Assembly (NCBI GenBank): GCA_013693815.1
Contig: CP059259.1
Location: forward strand, 2,767,606 to 2,774,080
From: Nocardioidaceae bacterium
GTDB lineage: Bacteria; Actinomycetota; Actinomycetes; Propionibacteriales; Nocardioidaceae
Direction of reading: 5' to 3'
Length of the DNA: 6,475 bases
The position numbers were made by a program, and so were the translations under genes. Under the pieces are notes generated by a model. It was given only the letters and a program-made list of their open reading frames with translations. It was not told the DNA's origin and made no database searches. Shown piece by piece: positions 1-5,143 of the stretch; the first letter of the stretch is position 1, and each line of letters starts with the position of its first letter.

Positions 1-114
1 CTCGTACCCCTGCGGCGCTGTGGTCACGCTCATGACAGGTCGCACGGTCTCACCCAACCCGGGTGCGCTCAATCGCGGCAAAGTAGTGAGGTCATCGACA
101 GTGACCGCAGGCAT
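1..114 (-). CDS. Pirin-family protein, N-terminal 38 residues (runs off left edge)
   Basis: Reading leftwards from an ATG at 112-114, 38 codons are open to the window edge. The peptide begins MPAVTVDDL and contains RPVMSVTTAPQGYE near the edge. The R-P-V-x-S-V-T-T-A-P-x-G-Y/F-E stretch is, from memory, the typical start of actinobacterial pirin-like proteins, just before the first cupin motif. A strong Shine-Dalgarno (GGAGG) lies 4 nt upstream and supports this start. Pirins are bicupin proteins with a metal site; some act as quercetinase-like dioxygenases or redox-responsive co-regulators. None of the metal-binding His/Glu residues fall inside the window, so activity cannot be judged. The gene is divergent from the FAD oxidoreductase at 252. 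Family assignment rests on a short N-terminus and is moderately sure. Confidence 0.72.
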   Translation of the reverse strand, partial: MPAVTVDDLTTLPRLSAPGLGETVRPVMSVTTAPQGYE

Positions 115-251
115 GACACCTCCAGATACGCAGATATCGACAGCCGAACGCAGGCGATGAGGCAGTCCGACTGTGCCGACAACGGTGTCAACCGAGGAGA
201 TCAGCACCATATTCCGCTGTTCCCAAGTAAAGAACCCACAACCCCACTAAA
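115..251. promoter_or_regulatory. Divergent intergenic region, pirin / FAD oxidoreductase
   Basis: This gap must hold the promoters of both divergent genes. On the minus strand a perfect TTGACA lies at 191-186, inside the small inverted repeat CGGTGTCAACCG (183-194); it could be a -35 box for the pirin gene, but I see no convincing TAnnnT at the usual distance. A short direct repeat, CAGATACG (123-130) followed by CAGATATCG (131-139), lies in the pirin leader. On the plus strand TAAATT at 248-253 could be a -10 for the oxidoreductase. No coding potential or RNA gene is seen here. Confidence 0.4.
119..123 (-). promoter_or_regulatory. Shine-Dalgarno of the pirin-family gene
   Basis: On the minus strand the sequence reads TGGAGGTGTCATG: a GGAGG core 4 nt before the ATG. 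This is one of the few good ribosome binding sites in the window and fixes the pirin start. Confidence 0.75.
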
Positions 252-258
252 TTGGGGT
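241..258. repeat. Inverted repeat at the oxidoreductase start (candidate operator or hairpin)
   Basis: ACCCCA (241-246) and TGGGGT (253-258) form a perfect 6-bp inverted repeat around the 6-nt loop CTAAAT. It contains the TTG at 252 and the TAAATT box at 248-253. It sits directly before an alternative GTG start at 261. It could be a repressor site over the -10 element or a chance hairpin. Confidence 0.4.
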
Positions 259-1829
259 CCGTGCCCAGAGGCTCTCGACTAGACAGGTACGACGTTGTGG
301 TCATCGGTGGTGGCCACAACGGGCTGGTTGCTGCCTGCTACCTGGCCAAGTCGGGGATGTCGGTGCTCGTCCTGGAGCGACTCGACGTGCTCGGTGGGGC
401 AACCCAGTGCACCTCTCCTTTCGCCGGCATACCAGCGGAGGTCAGCTCGTACGCCTCGATGATGGGGTTGTTCCCCGACCGGATCGCCGACGATCTCGGG
501 TTGGACCTCCAGTCACGTCCGCCTCGGATCTCATCCTTCACCCCGGCGGTACGTCACAATCTGGCCACCGGGTTGCTGGTGGAGCGGCACGAGGCCGAGC
601 CCACCCAAGCAGCGTTTCGGGAGCTGACCGGCTCCGATGCGGAATACAACGCTTGGCGGTCGTTCCAAGCCGAGGTAGGCGACCTCGCCAAGCAGGTCTC
701 GGCCAGCTTGATGGAGCCACTGGCACCGGCATCCGAGATGCGCGAGCGCGTTGACCAGGAGACCTGGGAGATGCTCGTCGAGCGGCCGCTGCGAGAGGCG
801 ATCGAGTCCCGATTCACTGACGATACGGTGCGAGGCCTGGTCGCCGGCGACGCCTTCTTACACGGAATGGTCGACCTCGACAGCCCGGCCGCGGGCCGCA
901 ACTACCTCTACCACGCCCTCGGCACAGCGAACGGCGAATGGCGCGTCCCCCTCGGAGGCATGGGGGCATTGACCGCAGCGCTGGAGCGCAGCGCATGGCG
1001 TTTCAACGTGGAGACCGTCACCCACGCGTTCGTGACCAAGGTCGAGGCCGATGGCCGAAGCGCCCGGGTCACCTGGCAGTCCGATGGCGAGGAATGCTTC
1101 GTCGACTGCGACTGGGTATTGGGCAACGTCTCTCCGTGGGTGCTGAAGATCATGCTCGGCACCCAGCCAGGACCGCGGCCCGAGGGGTCCAACGTCAAGG
1201 TCAACATGCTTGTGGAACGGCTTCCCAAACTTCGCTCCGATGTCTCTCCCGCGCGAGCGTTTGCCGGAACCATGAATATCGCCGCAGGTTACGAGGAATT
1301 GCGCCAGTCGTACGCGGCAGCACGCGCCGGGCAACTTCCCGGCGTGGTACCCGGCCAGTGGACCTGCACCACCTTGACCGACCCGTCGACCTTGGGTCAG
1401 TTGGCCATCGACGGCATGCACCTGTTGTCGTTCCTCAGCATGTGTACACCCGCGCGTTTGTTCGTCGAGGATGTGTCAGGAGTGCGCGACGAGGTCGTTT
1501 GCCGAGCACTGGACGCCATCAACGCCCATCTCGACGAGCCGGTGGAGTCGCTCATCGTCCGCGACGCCGACGGTGCCCCGTGCCTGGAGGCATTCGCTCC
1601 CCAGGATCTCGAAGCCGCGCTCGCACTCCCCGGCGGGCATGTGAACCACAACGAGTTGTCTTGGCCTTGGATGCCGGACAACGCGCCGCTGGAGACTCCG
1701 GCTCAGCGCTGGGGCGTCCAGACCCACATCGACAACGTGATGGTCTGCGGCGCCGGCGCGCAACGAGGTGGCGCCGTCAGCGGGATCGGCGGGCACAACG
1801 CGGCCATGGCCGTACTGGACAGCCGCTGA
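252..1829 (+). CDS. FAD-dependent oxidoreductase, phytoene desaturase / PYROXD2-like
   Basis: The predicted protein has 525 residues from TTG 252. An N-terminal Rossmann motif, VVVIGGGHNGLVAA (residues 15-28), is followed by the FAD-ribose-binding acidic residue in LVLER (E42) and a second glycine pair in VLGGATQ. The C-terminus (about 496-525) has the family's closing FAD motif, CGAGAQRGGAVSGIGGHNAA. Order, length and both end motifs match the COG1233 phytoene-desaturase-like flavoproteins, including mammalian PYROXD2. Most bacterial members have no known substrate, so carotenoid synthesis should not be assumed; no carotenoid gene lies nearby. The start is uncertain. TTG 252 has no Shine-Dalgarno, while GTG 261 sits 7 nt after a TAAATT box and would fit a leaderless message; it still leaves nine residues before the conserved RYDVVVIGG. 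The frame is intact throughout, unlike the genes at 2.1-4.7 kb. It is probably monocistronic. Confidence 0.9.
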   Translation: MGSVPRGSRLDRYDVVVIGGGHNGLVAACYLAKSGMSVLVLERLDVLGGATQCTSPFAGIPAEVSSYASMMGLFPDRIADDLGLDLQSRPPRISSFTPAVRHNLATGLLVERHEAEPTQAAFRELTGSDAEYNAWRSFQAEVGDLAKQVSASLMEPLAPASEMRERVDQETWEMLVERPLREAIESRFTDDTVRGLVAGDAFLHGMVDLDSPAAGRNYLYHALGTANGEWRVPLGGMGALTAALERSAWRFNVETVTHAFVTKVEADGRSARVTWQSDGEECFVDCDWVLGNVSPWVLKIMLGTQPGPRPEGSNVKVNMLVERLPKLRSDVSPARAFAGTMNIAAGYEELRQSYAAARAGQLPGVVPGQWTCTTLTDPSTLGQLAIDGMHLLSFLSMCTPARLFVEDVSGVRDEVVCRALDAINAHLDEPVESLIVRDADGAPCLEAFAPQDLEAALALPGGHVNHNELSWPWMPDNAPLETPAQRWGVQTHIDNVMVCGAGAQRGGAVSGIGGHNAAMAVLDSR

Positions 1830-1838
1830 CAACATCCC

Positions 1839-1906
1839 ATTGGACGTGCAGTTCCCCGACGTGAGGGGCATCTTGAACGTTCCAAGACGAGAATCGCACG
1901 TCCAAT
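1839..1906. repeat. Perfect 11-bp inverted repeat enclosing two hairpins (possible three-way junction)
   Basis: ATTGGACGTGC at 1839-1849 is repeated in exact inverse as GCACGTCCAAT at 1896-1906. The 46-nt interior holds two further foldable parts: CCCC (1854-1857) with GGGG (1865-1868) over a 7-nt loop, and CTTGAACGTTCCAAG (1872-1886), nearly palindromic around GAACGTTC. Together they can be drawn as a three-way junction. It starts 10 nt after the oxidoreductase stop and ends 64 nt before the tRNA. There is no T-tract on either strand, so it is not a classical terminator. It could be a transcript-end structure, a DNA-binding site pair, a small RNA or a remnant of a short repeat element. Confidence 0.55.
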
Positions 1907-1926
1907 CGCATAGCTCTGCCACCGAT

Positions 1927-1956
1927 TTCGATTCCCACCGGGACCTGCGCTATGGT
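1927..1956 (+). promoter_or_regulatory. Candidate tRNA-Lys promoter
   Basis: TATGGT (1951-1956) fits the TAnnnT -10 pattern, with TTCGAT (1927-1932) as a weak -35 at 18-bp spacing. Transcription would start near 1963, about 8 nt before the mature tRNA. The assignment depends on spacing and the weak -10 match only. Confidence 0.42.
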
Positions 1957-1970
1957 TTCTCCTGCTTCCC

Positions 1971-2043
1971 GCGCCGTTAGCTCAATTGGCAGAGCAGCTG
2001 GCTCTTAACCAGCGGGTTCGGGGTTCGAGTCCCTGACGGCGCA
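1971..2043 (+). tRNA. trnK: tRNA-Lys, anticodon CUU
   Basis: A full 73-nt cloverleaf can be folded by eye. The acceptor GCGCCGT (1971-1977) pairs with ACGGCGC (2036-2042), with discriminator A2043. The D-stem GCTC/GAGC encloses AATTGGCA. The anticodon stem GCTGG/CCAGC holds loop CTCTTAA, giving anticodon CTT, which reads the AAG lysine codon. A 5-nt variable loop GGGTT precedes the T-arm CGGGG-TTCGAGT-CCCTG, which has one G-T wobble. CCA is not encoded; the next bases are CAAAAA. AAG is the favoured lysine codon in high-GC actinomycetes, so this should be a major lysine tRNA. A strong hairpin follows within 6 nt. No second copy of the tRNA 3' end occurs in the window, so there is no sign of integration at this gene. 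Confidence 0.96.
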
Positions 2044-2048
2044 CAAAA

Positions 2049-2086
2049 ACCGGGCCTGATCTGCGAATCTGCAGGTCAGGCCCGGT
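2049..2086. terminator. Bidirectional intrinsic terminator between tRNA-Lys and the converging gene
   Basis: ACCGGGCCTGA (2049-2059) is exactly complementary to TCAGGCCCGGT (2076-2086). The stem continues through a T-G wobble and CTGC/GCAG to a 6-nt loop, GAATCT, giving about 16 bp. On the minus strand the hairpin is followed directly by TTTTTG, a canonical U-tract, so it is a good terminator for the minus-strand gene whose stop codon lies 21 nt upstream. On the plus strand it begins 5 nt after the tRNA. It lacks a long U-tract there (only ACGGTTTG), but the stable stem could still end or trim the tRNA transcript. Confidence 0.88.
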
Positions 2087-2395
2087 ACGGTTTGAGGCTG
2101 CTACCGGCTACTTGATCTTGATGGTCACCTTGATGTTGCCAGGCATGAAGGTGAGCGTGACCTTGTTCACAGACTCCGGCGTTTCCGGATCGACTGCGAT
2201 CGAGAGGCGCCGGGGAGAGCCGGTGGTGGCTTTGCCTTTGCTCGACTCGACGATGATGAACTTGCCGTTCGCACCCTTGGTCATGCTCCACGACACCGAT
2301 GCGTTCTTGGCCCCGATCAGGATGCTCCCGATCGATCCACCACCCGCCCGCTGAAGCGTGAGGGTCCGGGGGCTGACCGTGAGCGTGCCCACCAC

Positions 2396-2443
2396 CGGGG
2401 GCTTTTTGGTCGGTTTCTTGGTGGGTTTCTTCGTCGGCTTCTT
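2396..2443 (-). repeat. Four 12-bp KKPT-type repeats in the linker
   Basis: On the minus strand four successive 12-bp units encode Lys-Lys-Pro-Thr three times and then Lys-Lys-Pro-Pro, with silent differences between units. They end the disordered linker immediately before the BACON-like domain. A Lys-rich spacer of this kind suits an extended, cell-wall-associated stalk. Confidence 0.8.
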
Positions 2444-2578
2444 GCTGGGCGACTTGCTGGGCTTGTCCGTCGTCGGATCAGAGCTGGGGCTCCCACTCGG
2501 CGTGCCGGTCGGGGTACCGCTGGGGGTGCTTTCCGGAGTCTTGCTCGGCCGCGGCGTGTTACTCGGAGTACGAGTCGT

Positions 2579-2614
2579 CTTGTCCTTCTCCGGGGTCTTG
2601 TCCTTCTCCGGAGT
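2579..2614 (-). repeat. 18-bp tandem duplication encoding TPEKDK twice
   Basis: Positions 2579-2596 and 2597-2614 are adjacent 18-bp copies differing at one base (17 of 18 identical). On the minus strand they encode Thr-Pro-Glu-Lys-Asp-Lys twice within the linker. They show repeat-driven growth of the stalk. Confidence 0.85.
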
Positions 2615-3624
2615 GTTTTCCGCCGTCGGGGACGGAGTGGGAGTCGGAGTGGACTCCAGGGTCGTCTCGGCCCGCTGCGGTACGACCGCGTTGAGGTTGT
2701 CGTCGCCCCGAACGGGTTCAGCAGCACCCTATGACCGCGAGGACGGCCGCTCCTCCAACGACGAGCCACCACAGCGGCACGCCGCGCTTCTGGCGGCCCG
2801 TGTGCCGTCCGGGGAGATGTCGAAGACAACTGCCTCTCCCTCTTGGGGAGGAAAGCCCGTGGCATCGAAGGGGTCGGCCGCGATGCTGACAGCCGCGGCC
2901 ACCGCGGCGACGTCGCCAGTGGTGGGGAAGACAAGCGCGCGGGTCGTCCCGGGAGCCGGCTCCAGCGGCAACGCCGCTCGCACCGAGCCTGGCGACAACT
3001 CGGTTTGCTCGACCACCGAGCAGAACTCGCAGCCGTCGATGTGCTTGCGCATCCGCCTGGCCCACGCCGAGGACAACTCGCCGTCCCAATCACTCAAGGC
3101 ATCCAGGAGGTTGGGGCAACTGCTGGCGCCTGCGACCGCAACCGGGCCGGCTCCGTTTTGCAGCGCTTGGAACACCGTTGCTCGCCGGGCCTCCACACGC
3201 GGGGTGGGCTCATCGGAGATCCGGGCTATCTCGCGGTCGGTGAGACCGTGCCGGAACCCGAGATCGAACATCTCGCGCTCAGCTCGGCTAAGACCCAAAG
3301 CGACTGCACCGAGTGCGGCTGCCAGGTCCGTGGCTGGTGGGCGGCCGTGATGTGGATCGCTGGCTCCGGATGCGCGGAACCGGGAGCATCGCTCGCGCAT
3401 GATCGCGTAGAGCCAGACTTTGAACTCGCTGGGCTGGGCCAGTCGGGGGCGCGATCGTAGGCCAGGTGCAGCGTCTGCGCGACCATCTCGGGCGCGAGCT
3501 CAGCGCGGGACCCCAACAACGTCAGCGCATAGTCATGCAGCGGATAGGCGTACGCATCGAAGGTCGCGCTGAGTCCCGCCGGGTCACGCGTCACCAAGGA
3601 GGTGACGATCTCACCATCGTTCAC

Positions 3625-3827
3625 ACCCAGAAAATACCAGTGTATGGGCCACCTGCGGACGTGGTTGGTACAAGAGCCCGACTAAGCCCCCAATACCTCA
3701 TCACAACCGTTGAAATGGTATAAATCGGTATATTCGCGACAGTGAAAATCAGCCGTTCGGCCGGTACTCGCTCAGCCCTCAGTCTGGAACGCTGGACCAA
3801 GCGGTAATTGGGAGCGGGAGACACTTC
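3625..3827. promoter_or_regulatory. Divergent control region with repeated GGTAT / ATACC half-sites
   Basis: This 203-bp gap separates the divergent BACON-like and collagen-like genes and contains an AT-richer patch (about 3690-3735). GGTATA occurs at 3717-3722 and 3727-3732, exactly 10 bp apart, within a 10-bp tandem repeat (AAATGGTATA then AATCGGTATA, 8 of 10 identical). The inverse, AATACC, occurs at 3692-3697 and again at 3633-3638, the latter overlapping a TATTTT box next to the minus-strand start. TATAAA (3719-3724) and TATATT (3729-3734) could be -10 boxes for the plus gene; no good -35 accompanies them. One-turn spacing of the repeats suggests a DNA-binding protein, but none is known. 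Confidence 0.5.
3816..3820 (+). promoter_or_regulatory. Shine-Dalgarno of the collagen-like gene
   Basis: GGGAG lies 7 nt before the ATG at 3828-3830. It supports this start even though the signal-peptide core that follows is in another frame, because of a break near 3870. Confidence 0.6.
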
Positions 3828-4663
3828 ATGAGCGTGGGGCTCAAAGGTTCCGGTCGGCCGGCCGGGCACCCTCTACGACCAGTCGCATCATCATCGGCGC
3901 AGCCGCGGTGTTGGCGATCGTCACCTTGGGTGCCACCATGGCCGATGCCCTCACTCCTGCCAACAATGCGACGGTGAGCGCCTGCTACACCGCCAGCAAC
4001 GGCGATCTGCGCGTCGTGGACACCGAGACCACCTGCAAACAGACCGAGGTCAAGGTGGTCTGGAAGCAGCGCGGCCGTACCGGCGCAATCGGTCCGGCCG
4101 GCGCCCAGGGCGAGCAAGGCCTTCAAGGGCTGCCAGGTCTACCCGGCTTGCAAGGCCGCCAGGGCCCTCCCGGGCCGGTGGGCGAGACCGGCCCCAAGGT
4201 GAGCCCGGCGAGCCAGGCGCCCAAGGCGTTCAGGGCGACACCGGACTCGAAGGCCCTCAGGGCATTCCGGGAGAGCCAGGTGCGACCGGCGCCACCGGTC
4301 CTATCGGCGAGACCGGGTCCACTGGACCCATAGGTCCCGCCGGAGAGAAAGGCGCACCAGGCGAAAAAGGTGAGAAGGGCGAGAAGGGCGCACCTGGTGA
4401 AAAGGGCGAGCCAGGTCAGCCAGGACCCACTGGACCCTCAGGGGTAGCCAACACCACGGTGCGCACTTCCGACTCCTCAGCCGCCACCGTGGTGGTGCGC
4501 TGCGAGGCAGCCGAGGTCGCCACCGGTGGCGGTGGCTGCCGGTCACCGACGCTTCATCGTGGCATCGGTTCCGGTCGTCGAGAATGGCAAGCCTGTCGGC
4601 TGGTCGGTGACCTACAGTCGCGCCGGGGGCACCAAGACCACCTACGCCATCTGCGCAAGCTGA
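3828..4663 (+). pseudogene. Secreted collagen-like (Gly-X-Y repeat) protein, frameshifted
   Basis: The frame from ATG 3828 breaks near 3870 (CACCC), 4198-4199 (AAGG before TGAG), 4531-4532 and 4551-4554. Restoring one base at each site gives a clean 279-residue protein ending at TGA 4661-4663. Its parts are: a signal peptide with hydrophobic core at about 21-36 ([15 protein letters not shown]) and probable cleavage after ADA (39-41); a small N-terminal domain with two cysteines (C53, C70) and the pattern [14 protein letters not shown]; about 42 unbroken Gly-X-Y triplets (83-208), with GEK/GAP/GEP triplets near the end; and a C-terminal beta-type domain (209-279) with two more cysteines, beginning [10 protein letters not shown] and ending YAICAS. 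Bacterial collagen-like proteins form triple-helical surface fibres. No LPXTG anchor is visible, so it is probably released or held non-covalently. The last two breaks could instead be one extra base near 4531. Confidence 0.8.
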
Positions 4664-4682
4664 CCACGAACTGACTGCGCCC

Positions 4683-4699
4683 GGCCTCCGACTCAGGCC
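4683..4699 (+). terminator. Weak hairpin after the collagen-like gene
   Basis: GGCCT (4683-4687) pairs with AGGCC (4695-4699) over a 7-nt loop, 20 nt after the stop. The stem is only 5 bp and no T-tract follows, so its role as a terminator is weakly supported. Confidence 0.3.
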
Positions 4700-4713
4700 C
4701 GACGACCGCCACC

Positions 4714-4719
4714 TAGACT
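4714..4719 (+). promoter_or_regulatory. -10 element placing transcription start at the lipoprotein ATG
   Basis: TAGACT fits TAnnnT, and exactly 7 nt separate it from ATG 4727, so transcription would begin at or next to the start codon. No Shine-Dalgarno precedes the ATG. Both facts point to a leaderless mRNA, common in actinomycetes. No clear -35 box is seen. Confidence 0.55.
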
Positions 4720-4726
4720 GACGATC

Positions 4727-5143
4727 ATGCCGAAGAAACTCCTGTCCTTACTGGGTTGCGCCACCCTGTCCATCGCCCTGCTCACGGGATGCGGTGGTGA
4801 CTCCGACGAGAACGGCACCCACAACTCCGACTCGACCACAAGTCCCAGTGATGCCCCCGGTAACACACCCAGCGACACACCGGGCGGCGTCGTGATCGAC
4901 GCGACCATCCGCGGCGAGAACCTCGAGCCCAACGGTGACCGGGTCAAGGCGAAGGTCGGCGAGCCGATCACGATCAACGTCGACTCCGACCGCGAAGGCG
5001 AGTTTCACGCACACACCCCTGAGCAGGAACTGGCTTACGGAGAAGGGACCACTACCCTCACCCTGACTATCGACACTCCCGGCATCGTCGAGGTCGAGGA
5101 CCATGTCGCCGGCAAAGTCCTGGTCAGCATCGAGGTAAGTTGA
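4727..5143 (+). CDS. Cupredoxin-like lipoprotein of unknown function
   Basis: The protein has 138 residues. A lipoprotein signal peptide (KK at 3-4, hydrophobic 5-18) ends in the lipobox L19-T20-G21-C22, so the mature form should be lipid-anchored on the outer face of the membrane. Residues 23-54 are an acidic Ser/Thr/Pro/Gly linker. Residues 55-138 form a compact beta-rich domain (VGEPITINVDSD, TTTLTLTIDTPGIVEVEDH) resembling small cupredoxin-fold proteins. Three histidines (H94 and H96 in FHAH, H126 in EDH) could form a metal site, but the Cys and Met ligands of classical blue-copper proteins are absent, so copper binding is only a guess. ATG 4727 is favoured by the -10 spacing. The stop overlaps the TTG of the aldo/keto reductase by 4 bp, so the two are probably one operon with coupled translation. 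Confidence 0.82.
   Translation: MPKKLLSLLGCATLSIALLTGCGGDSDENGTHNSDSTTSPSDAPGNTPSDTPGGVVIDATIRGENLEPNGDRVKAKVGEPITINVDSDREGEFHAHTPEQELAYGEGTTTLTLTIDTPGIVEVEDHVAGKVLVSIEVS

Larger units (their letters stand above)
2108..3624 (-). pseudogene. Sigma-70-like / zinc-finger / transmembrane / BACON-like domain protein, frameshifted
   Basis: The reading frame breaks at about 3431-3433, 2795, 2727-2729 and 2706-2709. Adding one base to the C or G run at each site restores one frame from GTG 3624 to TAG 2108, giving 506 residues. The reconstructed order is as follows. Residues 1-85 resemble sigma region 2, ending in EFKVWLYAIMRERC. Residues 107-155 resemble sigma region 4, with a helix-turn-helix around LTDREIARI. 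An anti-sigma-type zinc finger follows at 170-202 (C170, then H195-x3-C199-x2-C202, with DGELS before the His). One membrane span lies at about 283-303 (PLWWLVVGGAAVLAVIG). A Thr/Ser/Pro/Lys linker covers 308-410, and a beta-rich BACON-like domain covers 412-506 (LTVSPRTLTL, VSWSM, LSIAVDP). Expected topology is N-terminus inside, BACON-like domain outside. From memory, similar BACON proteins with degenerate sigma N-termini occur in Streptomyces. The gene is divergent from the collagen-like gene. TATTTT at 3636-3631 would fit a leaderless GTG start. Sequence error and true decay are not distinguishable here. Confidence 0.78.

Noticed and set aside
938..1864. A 308-codon open frame overlapping the FAD oxidoreductase in another frame
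   Set aside because: It is Arg/Pro-rich, has no recognisable domain, and overlaps a gene with clear conserved motifs; it is the usual by-product of high-GC third positions.
1875..1882. GAACGTTC as an SOS (LexA) box
   Set aside because: Actinobacterial LexA sites need GAAC and GTTC separated by four bases; here they are directly joined.
1923..1943. TTTCGATTCCCACCGGGA looking like a tRNA T-arm remnant just upstream of tRNA-Lys
   Set aside because: The T-loop-like TTCGATT is present, but the flanking bases do not form a T-stem and no acceptor or anticodon part precedes it.
1971..2043. tRNA-Lys as an integration site for a mobile element
   Set aside because: No repeat of the tRNA 3' end, integrase or phage-like gene occurs in the window.
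2358..3350. A 330-codon plus-strand open frame opposite the BACON-like gene
   Set aside because: Its GFLVGF / LGVP repeats are the reverse complement of the Lys/Pro/Thr linker codons, and the minus strand carries recognisable domains.
3425..3440. Programmed ribosomal frameshifting as the explanation for the broken frames
   Set aside because: All sites would need a -1 shift, but none shows a classical slippery heptamer or a common motif, and four shifts per gene would leave almost no product. Run-length loss explains all of them more simply.
4100..4440. Repetitive GGC/GGT-rich stretch as a CRISPR or non-coding repeat array
   Set aside because: The 9-bp periodicity is that of Gly-X-Y codons and translates into a continuous collagen-like region once the one-base break near 4199 is bridged.
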